The notes below the pieces were generated by a model that saw only the letters and a list, made by a program, of their open reading frames with translations, ran no database searches and was not told where the DNA came from. Positions 1-11,712 of a stretch of 64,000 bases of DNA are shown here, piece by piece. The stretch covers positions 101,704-165,703 of the forward strand of contig WTPW01000416.1 in the NCBI GenBank assembly GCA_009809945.1. The letters are read 5' to 3'. Position 1 is the stretch's first letter. Every line of letters starts with the position of its first letter. The stretch comes from Gigaspora margarita (Eukaryota; Glomeromycota; Glomeromycetes; Diversisporales; Gigasporaceae). A program made the translations under genes and the position numbers.

Positions 1-449
1 AAAAAAAAAAGACATAATGACCTTGATGAACTTATAAAATTTTTAAAAGAACCTCCATCAAATTGTGATATAGATATATTAACATTTTGGAAGGTATAAT
101 ATTTATATTATATTTTATTATTTAAACAAAAAATATTAATTAAATAAAAAATTTAATTTATAAAGCTTCATGAAACAGATTATCCAAATTTAGCAAGAAT
201 AGCTAGAGATTTTTTAGCAATTCCAGGTATAATATTGTTTTAAAAATTAAATTATTTTAACAAATGTATTAATCATTATTTATAATATTCAATTTTTATT
301 ATTTACAATTAGGAACAAGTGTTCCTGTTGAACGTATATTTTCTAATAGTGCAGATTTAATTTCTTCTAAAAGGCATAGTTTAAATCCTGAAACAATTAA
401 AATTTGTATGTGTTTAAAAAGCTGGTTAAAATTTACCAATGAAAAATAA
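1..449 (+). pseudogene. hAT transposase, 3' end with two introns (partial)
   Basis: This is the C-terminal dimerisation region of a hAT-superfamily DNA transposase, which catalyses cut-and-paste transposition. Three exons are seen: 1-93, 166-226 and 313-449, joined across introns that start GT and end AG (94-165 and 227-312) with reading phase kept. The exons encode DELIKFLKEPPS, then DYPNLARIARDFLAIPG, then TSVPVERIFSNSADLISSKR, the classic hAT_dimer signature in which VPVERIFS and LISSKR are the conserved blocks. It ends in a natural stop at 447-449. The start and catalytic core lie outside the window, so it cannot be judged whether the full gene is intact. No frame break is visible in the portion present. 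The family call is secure; activity is unknown. Confidence 0.85.
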
Positions 450-819
450 TATAAATTAAAAGAATTTATATTATTTTTAAATTATTTATATATATAATAA
501 AATTTATAAATATCCATTAATAGGTTTTTTTTAGTTTGTTAATTCAAACTTTTTTCCTATTAATTTATTTATATATATTATTATATATATTAAATTATTA
601 TTATATTATATTATATTTTTATTTTATATTATATATTTTATTTATTTATTTGTTTATAAAAATAAAATTTATATTTCTAAATTAACTATACTCTTTGCTA
701 ATATAAATAAAATCAATATATGCACTAATACTAACTGCTAAATATTATAAACAATTATTTTTTGCTTTCATAAACTAAACAATCTTTTTATATATCTTTG
801 ATTTATATTAGAATTTTAA
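450..819. other. AT-rich 3' flank of the hAT gene
   Basis: Very AT-rich sequence with TATATA and TTAT runs. It probably contains the 3' untranslated and subterminal region of the preceding hAT element. No gene or repeat structure is recognised. Confidence 0.4.
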
Positions 820-835
820 TAACGCGCAGGGGTGA

Positions 836-2815
836 AATTACAATTTTTGACCTGAATTAAGCTTAATTCGGGCCAAGATTCGAAATAACGCTCATGAGCG
901 TTATTACACGAAAATACGGTATAAAAATTCGGGTCGGGTTCGGGTCGGGTCGGGTCGGGTCGGGTCCGGGTCGGGTTGAAGTGCTAACCCGAAAGTTTTC
1001 AACCCGACCCGACCCGAAATTTCGGGTCGGGTTCGGGTTGGCTAAAACCCGACCCGACCCGACCCGTTCGGAGCACTATATGGACTTAAATAAAAGCAAG
1101 TTTGAGTCCACACTATAGTGCGGCGCATCCAACTCACGACATCTAACAACAGCAGAGTGCTGGATACAATTGATAAGGACGGGAGTGGCGGATCTAACAT
1201 GATTTGTAATCGGGCAACGAAGAGAGTAAGAAAGCACTAAGTTCATAATTTACTATATCGCAAACAACCACATGCATATCTATTGTCTTTTTTATATAAG
1301 CCTATAAGCCACAAATTTGGTGATCCTCGCTTAGATTGACTATCGTCAATGCATAGGGTTATTATAGTAGCTAAATTAGCGTATTTGTACGCCCTTACTG
1401 CCTAATCAAATAACGGAAGAAATTGAATAAGGTGAAGTAGCTAACTTCAACATTTTAATCAATAAATAATCATTGCATTTGCAAATTAATTTAGAGGAGA
1501 CTAGATAAAGGAAATCTGATTTAAATCAGTTTGGACAAGAAATATTAAAATGAGTTGATAGATCATTTAGATTATTATATATTTGAGTAATAAATGATTT
1601 GTCGGCCATTGCTTTACCTACTTCTTGAGTAATACTCTGAGTATAAATCCTAAATATTTGGCAGCAAATGGTTATTATGTTTATCGACTAGATAAATAAT
1701 AAAACTTAGAAGCATACGTTCAAGTACTAAGTGTATACAATTAAGATAATGATAATCATAATATGGAAGTAAAATTCGGTCATGATAAATAAGAGCGGAC
1801 AAAATAATAATTTATCACTAAGCCTTATAACGTAATATGGTGTATGAGAGTAATATTAAACCAGATGGACACAATTAGAGGTTTAACATTAACAGAGATG
1901 TCTATTATTTTTCTTGTTTTGGTTTTTCACACTATTGTTATCTAATTTCTCTTATAATTTAGAGTGTGAGATCGTAAAAATTCTTGGTATGAAATGCTGA
2001 TTTTAAATTTCTGCAATCAAAGTAACCCTATGAAAAATTGTTTGTTAGGTCCTGGTTTTATTTGGCTTAAATGATTATTATTACGAATTATCTTTTTGGA
2101 AATTAGATCATTTTATAAACCACTGTAGGTGGCGCTGAGATCAAATCATTTGATCAGCACAACATCATTGTCGATTACAGGATTACAATGACTTTATTTA
2201 TTTGTAAGTACAATAGTACGTTCGCATGTTTCGTTAATAACAACCGTATTTTGCACCAATTTTTGACTTTGAATATGTTTATGATGTTTAAGAAAATTTG
2301 TAATGAAAGTATAAGTAGAAATCACTGTGATCTTTAAAAGTTTGCATTTAAGTATTATTAATAGAAACCGATCTTTGGACCTTAAGTTTATAGCCTAACA
2401 AACTTAGATACTAAAAAATTAGATTATTGTTGAAACATAAGGCCACACAAAGTGTGTTTTTTTTTCATTACCTGTTGTTTCTAAATCCCGGTCGGCGGGC
2501 GGATCTTTTTTGTACTGTAAATTAATAGACTTATTTCCATATCTAAGGCTACGTAAAGATAGTTTTCACTTTGCATAGCATGGAACTAGAAAATTTAATC
2601 AGGTCAATTTTTTTCTACCAGTCCTATCTGATAATTCCGGAAATTAAGGTCTCCTCCGTCTTACATCGGATAAATTTATGAAAAAAAAATAACAAAATAA
2701 GTAGCTGCGCGACGCAGTCGCGCTAAACCAGGAACGGATAATAAGCCTAGCGGCATTGTTTGAATAATGGCCAGGATTAAGCTTAATTCAATAAAAATTC
2801 GAAATTACATTTTTG
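836..2815. mobile_element. Possible element with inverted ends built on TGAATTAAGCTTAAT
   Basis: Around 836-890 and 2762-2815 lie inverted copies of a block of about 45 bases that shares TGAATTAAGCTTAAT, GGCCA and ATTC. They could be terminal repeats of a roughly 2-kb element. No transposase is visible between them, and I could not confirm a target duplication. The interior (about 1120-2700) has near-average AT content and holds no recognised gene. Confidence 0.3.
925..1077. repeat. GGGTC simple-repeat core with hAT-like right end
   Basis: Tandem GGGTCGGGTC, then the same motif inverted as CCCGACCC, then a right end whose reverse complement reads TAGTGCTCCGAACGGGTC. That end matches the terminal repeat of the element at 27109-28882. 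The left terminal repeat is not found. An open frame across it (894-1118) is repeat-encoded and not a gene. Confidence 0.6.
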
Positions 2816-3086
2816 GGCATTTATACGGAAAGTCTAATCATTACAGCGACTTTTTATACTACCCCAAAAATTATGAGGCATATTTGACAGATGTGTTAAA
2901 ATGAGTTAAATAATTTGACTATAATTAATTATTTAATTACATAAAATTTTAATAAATATATAAGCTATATACCATAAACCGATAAACTTTAAAAAATAGG
3001 AAATGTGTTTAGAGGGAGGAGATGGTTTTGATGTAATAATTAGATTCGGGGATCATTCTGTCATGTGGCTGATACGTAATAATTAT

Positions 3087-3309
3087 TAATAATTGTGGCA
3101 GATTAATGAAATCAGATTAAAATAAAACTGAGACCTCTCTTGCTCACTTTTAAAGCTTATAAAACTCAATATACTCATTTATTAATAACCCTAACCCTAA
3201 TACTAAAAAAACCCCCCAAAAATGTCCTCTAAAAAATTTTAAAATTTTGCTTAAAAAAATAGAAAATTTTATTTTAATCCGTTTTCATTTTAATCTGTCA
3301 CAATAATTA
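3087..3309. mobile_element. MITE, GTGGCAGAT-ended family, copy 1
   Basis: A non-autonomous TIR element of about 220 bp. The left end reads AATTGTGGCAGATTAATGAA, and the right end is its imperfect inverse (TTTTAATCTGTCACAATAATT). The interior holds AACCCTAACCCTAA, a telomere-like motif shared with copies at 11089-11325 and 49717-49953. No coding capacity. Confidence 0.7.
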
Positions 3310-3434
3310 TGAAAATCAAATAGTAATTTGGGGTTCTTAATTTAGATCTAATTATAAAAGGTCGCAATCATGTTTTGAAACGTTTACTTAAATACAAAAT
3401 TAGAATTAAAAAACTTGTTTGAAATATAAAAATA

Positions 3435-3645
3435 TATTTATATCTTCCAAACTCAAACTAGTTTGCAATCTTCAAATCAAACTCAAATCAAATTTAGTAT
3501 AAAATTTGGGTTTGGCTTGAATTTGATTATTTGTTATTTGAGTTTATTTGATTTCAAACTTATAAAATTTATAGTTTGAGTTTGACTTGATTTGGGGTTT
3601 GATCAAGCTCAAATCAAACCTGGATCAAACTTCAGAACCCTACCA
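3435..3645. repeat. TTTGATTTGAG simple-repeat block ending in TAGGGTTCTG
   Basis: Repeats of AAACTCAAATCAAA and its inverse. The right edge reads CTTCAGAACCCTA, whose inverse TAGGGTTCTGAAG matches the terminal repeat of elements at 7257-7537 and 50568-53004. The left end is not resolved. Probably another simple-repeat-core element. Confidence 0.5.
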
Positions 3646-4741
3646 TTCAGTCAAGGGCTTCTTGGTTTAATATATAATATTTGGAAAAAATTTATTAAAT
3701 ATTCTAACTATGTGCAATAATCTGGTATATAATATGAGTTTATTTACTTTATTTTACAATAAGCATACTAAAAATATGTACAAAGTTGGTGGCACAGACA
3801 AAATACTTAAAATTTGTTAAAGCTATATTAGGATCAGGTTATGATCTAGAGATGATAATGTTTAGAGTAAAATTGTTTAATGAAAACTTATTTTTATACT
3901 AAGCTATAGATGATTTTTGGCAGAATGAATGTTTTGAATTTTTCTAAAAATCCGATTTATAGTTTAGGAGATCTTTGCTACTAACTATGTACACAATTTT
4001 GGTATACTTACAATAATTTATTATATATATATACAATTAAATTATATACATTTTTGGCAATTTTTTCAAATGGCCAATTAATAGTTATTTATATATTACA
4101 AACTAAAGGATGGATCATTTAGAGTATTTTGAGATTAATTTATCTTTTAAAAAAGTTTCTGGTAAAATAAATGAATTCAATATTAATTGTTATAATGAAA
4201 ATATAAATTAAATAATTTTGTTTTTGAAACTTAGATTTGCTAAAACTATTACTAATTTAATAGTTGATAGCTTTAATGTATATGAGAATTTTTACAAATA
4301 TCGCAAGTAGTAAAGCTTATTAGTTCTCCCTTTGATCAGATTTCTAAACTAATTAAGAAGTTATCACAGTTTATTATATTTATCAAATGGGTTGGAAATA
4401 TCTTGATTATTCACAAGCAAAAGGCTTAGATAAAGTCTTGTCATGGGATAAACATCTTTGTTACATATTTAAAAGCTGCTATATTTATTATTGCAGGTAA
4501 TTTTTATTTTAATTTTATTAATTTTTTTTAATTGTTAGCATTATTGCTACAAAGTATTATAATCTAATAATTATTTCTGTTTTATTTTATTTAGAAAAAT
4601 TAAAAATAGTTATTATTCTTCTAAAAACCAAGAACTTATATATGAATTGCTTGAAGCCATTTTATTTAAACATGTTGTTAATAAAATAATTAAGAAATTA
4701 AAAGCACCTAATAAATTAAATATTGATAGCATTATAAATTA
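3646..4741. other. AT-rich stretch with possible fragment of an unrecognised spliced gene
   Basis: Mostly AT-rich without features. From about 4590 to 4740 an open stretch reads like an exon (NQELIYELLEAILFKH) after an AG acceptor at the end of a T-rich intron-like segment, and it is cut by the fold-back element that starts at 4742. No family is recognised, so function is not assigned. Confidence 0.25.
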
Positions 4742-6914
4742 GGGTCCTATTTTTACACCCCAAATTTATTATTCATACCCCTGCAGATTTAACTTTTTTT
4801 TTAAACTTTGAGTAAAGATATCTTAGTACTACCAGATCAAATTTAGTAAGATTTTTTTTTAAATTCTATAAACTCATAAAATTTAAATAAAATAAATCTA
4901 TCAAATTTAGTTTAGTAGTTGATGAGATATCTTTGTTCAAAGTTTGAAAAAAAATCAAACCATTTATTAACACAAACTATACAAAATTTATTTTAAATAT
5001 TGAGCAAAGATATCTCTACAACTACTAAACAAAAATCAATGAACTTTTTTTTTGTTTGAATTCTATAAATGCATAGAATCAAAATAAAAAAAAACATAGA
5101 ATTTGACTTAGTAGTTACAGAGTTATATTTACTTATCAGTAACACAATATGTCACATATAAATTTTTTTTTTTTAATTTTAATGGTGAGACCTTGCTCTT
5201 ATCTTTATTAAATTTAATGGAAACTTTTTACAGTTGGAAAAAATTTCATAATTTAAATCTAATGCTAAGAAAAAGAACTCAGACATATAGCTAGATAAAC
5301 AAAAGTAGACCTAGTACTTATCTGTGGCCTAAACCAAGTCACATATAAATTTTTTATATAAAATTATACAAAAAAACATATAAAATTACTATAAACTCAT
5401 TAGGCAAGATTAGTTACAATCTATATATTAATTTAAAATTAAATTTTGCAATTATATAGAGCAAAAGAAGAAGAATAAACTTACTTTTTCTGCCAAGTTA
5501 TAATTCTGTCATTTTTGCACAAACCAAAAATTTAACTTGCTAAAAACAAAATTTGCTAATTTTAAGATGATAAATATATGTAAAAACATGTTCCAAACAA
5601 CTTTACTTTGGCGACAAAAGTAGGTTACCTTGTAAGAAAAATGGGTTATCTATGTACCAAAGTTAAAATTTTAGGTTTTCAATATAAAACCCCTTTTTTT
5701 ATCAAGATAACCTCTTTTGGGCTTCTAAGTAAACTTGTTCAGCAGGTGATTCTACTCATATCAAGATTAAAAAGCACTTTCTTGGACCTTTTACTAAGTG
5801 AATTTTTTTTAAAAAAAAATTTCAACCTATTTTTCACTTAGTAAAAGGTCCAAGAAAGTGCATTTTAATCTCAATACAAGTAAAATCACCTGCTGAACAA
5901 GTTTACTTAGAAGCCCAAAGCAGGTTATTTTGATAAAAAAGGGTTTTATATTGAAATCCTAAAAATTTTAACTTTAGTACATATATAACCCATTTTTTTT
6001 ACAAGGTAACCTACTTTCATCGCCTAAGTAAAGTTATTCAGAGCATATTTTTACATATACTTAAAATTAGTTAAGTTACATTTTCATTTGTGCAAAAATG
6101 GCAGAATTGTAACTTGGCAGAAAAAGTATGTTTATTCTCCTTCTTTTGCTCTATATAATTGCAAAATTTAATTTTAAATTAATATGTAGGTTGTAACTAA
6201 TCTTGCCTAATGAGTTTATAGTGATTTTATATGTTTTTTGTATTATTTATATATAACAAAAAACTGGTCCAAAAAAGTGTGACAAATCGTATTACTGTTA
6301 TTTAAAAAATAATCTAAAACATTGTACCAAAATTTTTTCAATTTATGTAAAAATATCTTAACAACAACTAAGCCAAATTCAAGAATTTTTTTATTTGAAT
6401 TTTATAGCTTCATAGAACTCAAATAAAAATTTTTTATTAATTTGGCTTGGTGGTTACTAAGATATCTTTACTTAAATTTTGAAAAAAATTTTGGTGCAGC
6501 TTATGTTTTGATAAACATTTTGGTTTTTTTAAAATTTGAGTGAAACTATTAAGTTAAATTCTATAATTTTTTTATTTTAATTCTATAGAAGCATAGAATT
6601 CAAACAAAAAAGGTATAGGGAATTTGGCATATTAGTTGCAGAAATATCTTCACTCAAATTTAAAATAAATTTTGTATAGTTTGTTTTAATAGATATTTTA
6701 ATTTTATCAAACTTTGAGAAAGATATCTTATCATTTAAAGGACTAAATTCAATGGACTTTTTTTATTTGAATTATGAATATATAAAATTTAAAGAAAAAT
6801 AGTTTACTAAATTTGATCTGGTAGTTAATAAGATATCTTTGCTCAAAGTTTAAAAAAAAGTTAAATTTGCAAAAGAGTAAAAATAATAAATTTGGGTGTA
6901 TAAAAATAGAACCC
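4742..6914. mobile_element. 2.2-kb fold-back element (MULE-like) with 9-bp target duplication
   Basis: The two halves are inverted copies of each other with arms of about 1.05 kb and a centre near 5815. The ends are GGGTCCTATTTTTACACCCC and, inverted, GGGTTCTATTTTTATACACC. The exact 9-bp duplication TATAAATTA lies at 4733-4741 and 6915-6923. Long terminal repeats with a 9-bp duplication are typical of Mutator-like elements, so a non-autonomous MULE is the best guess. No transposase is encoded; short open frames in the arms (for example 5608-5841) are not genes. The inner arms (about 5500-6190) are shared with the fold-back at 19195-20580. Confidence 0.8.
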
Positions 6915-7133
6915 TATAAATTATTTATATATTTATATAATATACTATAAAATTCAGACATGGGTACTCCAGGACCCCAAAATATAAATAGATGGATCAG
7001 ATATTAGTTTGCTTATTTTTGAAGATTTTTATACAGATCTTTCTATTTTTAGTAATTTTTATGCTTATTTTTGAGGTTTTTTCTGCAGATTATTCTATTT
7101 TTAGTAATTTTATAATTAAACTGACCTATCTAT

Positions 7134-7248
7134 TAGGGTTATTAATGGAGCACTCCAGTCAATAGTAAAACATATAACCCACTCCGGAGCACTCCATAAG
7201 CGGGTTATATGTTTTATTAATGTCTGGAGTACTTCATTAACAACCCTA
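7134..7248. mobile_element. Small TAGGGTTA-ended hAT-like element
   Basis: 115-bp element with ends TAGGGTTATTAATGGAG and, inverted, TAGGGTTGTTAATGAAG, a GGAGTGCTCC-rich core and flanking CTATCTAT (7126-7133, 7249-7256). Confidence 0.8.
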
Positions 7249-7256
7249 CTATCTAT

Positions 7257-7537
7257 TAGAGTTTCTCAAATTCAAATCAAATATTGGGTCAATTTGAATT
7301 TGATCAAATCAAATTGACTCTGATTTGTATTTGATTTGATTCAAATATTTGAATATAAATTTGATTTGAATTTGAAATTTTGATAGTAATTTTCAAATCA
7401 AATCAAATATTTGTCAAATCAAATCAAATTTGGCCAGATTTGAATTTGATCAAATCAAATATAGACAAATTTGAATTTGAATTTGATCAAATATTTGATT
7501 CAAATATTTGAAGATCAAATCATATTGCAGAACCCTA
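7257..7537. mobile_element. TAGAGTTTC-ended element with TTTGAATTTGA core
   Basis: 281-bp element. The left end TAGAGTTTCTCAAATTC and inverted right end TAGGGTTCTGCAATATG bracket a core of TTTGAATTTGATCAAATC repeats. It is flanked by CTATCTAT (7249-7256, 7538-7545), sharing its left duplication copy with the neighbouring element at 7134-7248. Confidence 0.8.
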
Positions 7538-7570
7538 CTATCTATATATATTTTGGGGTCCTGGTACTCT

Positions 7571-8820
7571 CTGTGCAGTATACCTCTTATTTGTCTAAAT
7601 TTTATAGTATTTAATTATATTTTACAATCTTTTTAGATCAGATTTTATTCTATACTTCTATATACATAAAGGATTCTTTAAACCCATTATTTTTATTTAT
7701 GAATATGGTGATATGGCTTAAGAAAAGGGTGTCAACATTTCCAAATTCATATAAAATAGATTATAGATCAGCCTTGTATAACCAATATCATATATTTTAC
7801 ATGTAACATCATATGATTCAACCAATCAGAATTAACATTCCTTTGTATATCCCCTGAAAAATATATAAAATCCCAGAAAACTTTTATTATATATGAAGTT
7901 GATTTTTTTAAAGCAATATTTATCACAAAACTTCACTATTATAAACAACCTATTTTAATCTACATGTCAAATAAATTTGATACAAATTGGCTAAATTGTT
8001 AAAAAATTTTATCAGAAACATTTTTTTTTATTACTAAGTAAAAATCTAATATACTATGTAGATCATATGAAAAATGATCTATACATACCTTAACAATACA
8101 AATGTAGCAGAGAAAACTATGCTAATATCAATTGTGATAGCAAAGCTCTTTCTTTAGAACATGCAATTATTATTATTTTTTATTTTTTTTTAACTCTTAA
8201 GCAGCCATGCTAATACTTTATTAACCTGTTTGCATTTACAAATGTACCTACATAACGCTCAATTAATACTTAAGTTTAGCATCACCTGGCCATCTCGATG
8301 GTACCTAAATACCATAAATACCTAAGTGTGACCTGCGGCACTACCTGAATACCAGATTGGTATAGGAGTAGGAAGCTTTATCTAGCTACTTAAAGCCAAA
8401 ACAAAAAGGTCTTCCCCTTTTTGCGGCAAGCTATAAATGTCTTCCTATCTTCTTTCTTCTCTCAACGTTTCAAGGATGCTTGTCAACATTACTACCTTTC
8501 CTTAATCCTCCTTACCTAGCCTTTAGGACAAGAAACATTAAATCCAGGCCCATATGAATAAATTTTATTCTAGAAAAAAGGAAATATAAAAGGGGGTACT
8601 ACTACAAAACCTATACGAAATCCAACAAAATTTAAATATAAAATAAGAGTAGACAAAACAAGAAAAAGAAAAGTAAAATAAAATTGATATCGTTCATAAG
8701 AACTATTTTAAAAATTATATAGACTGCGTAAAGCATACAGCTCTACCAAAGTACTATATTTACATATATAGAAGAAGCAATAGAAAAGTAACACACTAAA
8801 ACTAAAACTCGAACTATGCT
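7571..8820. other. No gene recognised
   Basis: AT-rich to about 8200, then a slightly less AT-rich part (8200-8560) with TACCTAAATACC and CTTCCCC motifs. I see no open frame, RNA gene or clear terminal repeats here. Confidence 0.4.
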
Positions 8821-8882
8821 GGTGCCAGGATGCGTTGTAAGAAATTTCAATTCAGTTCAGTTTCTACGTGTCCACGTGTTAT

Positions 8883-9164
8883 TCATTGGTTGTTCCAGAC
8901 GAATCCAAAATGCACTTGTGACTTGATCCAATTTGGTAGGTGCTTTTCCAATTCAGAAAAAGTAAACACTGCTGATCTTTTGAAGAGGTAAGCCAGATTT
9001 CCCACTTTTTGGTGAAATTTCAAAAATTCCAAAAGGCAACGAAAAAATGACTGGAAAAGGTACCAAATATAAAGGAGTTGGTAGGAGTTACGCTCAGCAT
9101 AATAACACATCTCAAAACTAAACTCTAGGTCGGTGCCCACTACTTCTTTGCTCAATAGTGCCAA
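8883..9164 (-). CDS. Small unrecognised ORF (93 codons)
   Basis: An open frame of 93 codons, less AT-rich than its surroundings, encoding a peptide with a central aromatic, hydrophobic stretch (LLYIWYLFQSFF, about residues 30-41) and a C-terminal half that looks soluble (FSELEKHLPNWIKSQ). The ATG chosen is the first in frame. No family is recognised. It may be a chance frame or a fragment of a longer spliced or degraded gene; ambiguous bases (N) just outside it at 9209-9247 prevent extension. Function is not assigned. Confidence 0.25.
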   Translation of the reverse strand: MALLSKEVVGTDLEFSFEMCYYAERNSYQLLYIWYLFQSFFRCLLEFLKFHQKVGNLAYLFKRSAVFTFSELEKHLPNWIKSQVHFGFVWNNQ

Positions 9165-9470
9165 GCAAGAGGTCTACTAACAGTGAGTGATAAACTCTAA
9201 GCTTGTCNGCANGTAGTCTATGAACTTTACCTCTAAACGACANGTGCNGCTCACTGTAGGCTTTATTTGGTAGAGCCAATTTACTATTTTATGTGTTAAA
9301 TGTAAAGTTTTCGTAGGTCAGTCTTCTTGAAATTTTTGGTATGAGGGATCGTCAGAAAGAATTGTGAAATTTTATATTATTAATTTTGAGAACATGCAAT
9401 TATTAAACAATTAAATAATTTATATTATAGTATTTTTTTAAATTATAATTATAATTATTAATTTAATTAA

Positions 9471-9984
9471 AGGTAGGGGTATGTAGATCATTTATCATAT
9501 GATTTTAGTGGCACAATAAGATTTATATAGAAATTAAAATGTGTTACTGATAAAACATTTTATAGTTGTAAGCAAATTTGACTAAAATTTTATAATATAT
9601 AGAACAAAATGCATGATATATAATAGTAAAATTTTAATAAAGTATATATTTAAAAAAATTATACTTCTTTATATTATAAAGTTTCCCCCAGTTGGCTCAA
9701 ATTTTCTCCAGTTACACAAAATAATAATTCTGATTGGTTGATATCATATGATCATTATGTGAGTTTTGTAAACAACTTTTGACACTAAAATTTAAATCAT
9801 CATAACTTGATGAATATTCAACCAATTTTAATAAATTTGCTATTTTTAGAATCAAAAAAACCTGCTTTATAATTTTGTTTAATAGTTCAAAAATGATTTG
9901 CTTAAAAAAATTTTACAAAATTTTAAAAAGAATAAATCAATACCACGAATTTTTTATTGGATTTGCAATTTGTACCCCCTACCC
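9471..9984. mobile_element. TTAA-flanked MITE (piggyBac-type), copy A
   Basis: 514-bp non-autonomous element with ends AGGTAGGGGTATGTAGATC and, inverted, GGGTAGGGGGTACAAATTGC. It is flanked on both sides by TTAA (9467-9470, 9985-9988), the piggyBac target. The interior contains TCATATGAT, TTTATATAGAAATTA and CCCCCAGTTGG, shared with copies at 22124-22381 and 36476-36842. No coding capacity. Confidence 0.85.
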
Positions 9985-9988
9985 TTAA

Positions 9989-10680
9989 TATATATTATTT
10001 TAGAGCAAAGCACAATAATGAATGTTATTTTATTATATGTACTAGTTAAAACAAATATGGAATTAGTAAATTAGAAAGAAATTATGACATAATAGTATAT
10101 GAAAAGCAAGCAATTAAAAAATCAGGTTTGAATACTAGAATTACACTATATAAGACAATATGAAATTAACCAATTGATTTTTATAACCTGGCTAAATCAA
10201 ACTTTTGAAAACTTTCAAAAAATACTTTTTATTTATTAACTGAATGGATTTTGAACTTTAAAAAAAAGCAAATCAGATAGGTTCAATTTAGAATTTTATA
10301 TTGTAAAAGTTAATCAATTAATTTTGTATGGCCTATATCTGTATTTTTTTTTGTTGAGGTTAAAGTTATATACACATATATAAGTATTTGAGAAATACTT
10401 GGCAAAAAAATTTATATATTACTTATCAAGTTAGTTTATATTACTGAATAACAAATTTTCTGATATGACTCAGTAAAATATACTGTACTAAATAGGATAT
10501 TATCTGAATTTAATCAGGTAGCACTTAAATGAACCATACAGCACTGCATATAGTACCTACTGGAGCAGTATCTCTTTTTTTGACAAGTGATTTGTTTGGC
10601 CAATGTTATTATTAATAGTGCAATTACTTATTGGGTTTGATAAATCTAATAGCTAATATTGGCAAATGAATTCATATGAA
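9989..10680. other. AT-rich, no gene recognised
   Basis: AT-rich sequence with scattered TATA runs. No open frame above background and no terminal repeats identified. Confidence 0.4.
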
Positions 10681-10699
10681 CTATATGACTTATATGAAT

Positions 10700-11478
10700 A
10701 GTAAAAAACATGTTTTTTATTTTTTTGTGTTTTAAAACATATTTTTTATTTTTTTGTATTTTAAAACATTTTTTTGTACTTTAAAACATGTTTTTTATTT
10801 TTTTTTGTATTTTAAAACATGTTTTTTATTTTTTGTGTTTTAAAACATATCTTTATTTTTTTTTGTATTTTAAAACATGTTTTAAACCATTTTTTATATT
10901 TTTTAATAAATAACAAAAAATTTAAACCCTTAAGTGGATGCACTTAGAATTGCATTGTAGCAATAAACTTTTAAAGAATAATAAAAAGAGTATATTTATA
11001 AGATTATAAATATATTTGGACCAGAATTTGAATATGTATTGGAAAAGGTTTACATTTATAAAAAGTGCATTTTAGAGAGATCTAATTGCAGTTATTGTCA
11101 TAGATCATAATTTAAAATGAAATCTATATTTTCTATCTAACCTTCTAACCTTATAAAACCTATTTTTACTTGTTTAATATAAACTTTACTCAAACTAACC
11201 TTTAACCTTAATCCTAACCCTAAAAATGCATACCAAAAATTTTATTTTTTTGAAATTTTGTTAATTTTTTTATACTATAATTTTATTTTAATCTGAAATT
11301 CATTATGATCTCACACAGTTATTAATTATGAAGCATATATATCATGTGATCAAATTCTGTATTATGATTGGTTTATAAATAAATATTGTTTTTTATTGTT
11401 TTTTGTTTAAAAATTCAAATGTTTTAAAACATTTAAAACATGTTTTAAAACACCTTGTTTTAAAATATTTGCTATCCC
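10700..11478. repeat. TTTTAAAACATGTTTTTTATT simple-repeat blocks, probable element core
   Basis: About six tandem copies of a unit near 28 bp (TTTTAAAACATG plus a T run) lie at 10700-10890, with the same motif inverted at 11410-11475. The right edge, inverted, reads TAGGGATAGCAAATATTTTA, which looks like a hAT-type end. The MITE at 11089-11325 sits between the two repeat blocks. The left boundary is unresolved. Confidence 0.5.
11089..11325. mobile_element. MITE, GTGGCAGAT-ended family, copy 2
   Basis: The left end TTATTGTCATAGATCATAAT and right end ATTATGATCTCACACAGTTA are imperfect inverses. The interior has AATCCTAACCCTAAA, and internal order matches copies 1 and 3. Confidence 0.65.
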
Positions 11479-11712
11479 TACCTATAGCATATAACCACTC
11501 ATATAAACAAAGTATATAACTTTATGATCTTATGACCTAAACTTAATTTAGGCCAGTATTGTAAAATTGGCCAAATTAACAAGTTGGTTTTAAAAAATTT
11601 TATAAAAAAATTTCACTATTAGATTAAATTTAGATTTTGCTAATAAATTAATTTTTTAAAAAAATCTTTAATAATATTAAAATTTTACAAAAAAACACTT
11701 TTTGTTAGTATA

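Larger units (their letters stand above)
6971..7562. mobile_element. AGGACCCC-ended hAT-like MITE, copy A, carrying two insertions
   Basis: Ends AGGACCCCAAAATATA and TATATTTTGGGGTCCT, flanked by the 8-bp duplication GGTACTCC / GGTACTCT (6963-6970, 7563-7570). Without the two inserts (7134-7248 and 7257-7537) it is about the size of copy B at 17426-17602 (177 bp). The interior shares GTTTGCTTATTTTTGA and GCAGATC blocks with that copy. No coding capacity. Confidence 0.85.

Noticed and set aside
894..1118. Open frame over the GGGTC repeat
   Set aside because: It encodes only repeat-derived Arg/Gly/Pro/Asp runs and matches the simple-repeat core of an element; not a gene.
4742..6914. Assembly artefact (false inverted join) as the cause of the large palindrome
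   Set aside because: The arms differ at many positions, and a 9-bp duplication flanks the unit, as expected for a real insertion. Long reads would settle it.
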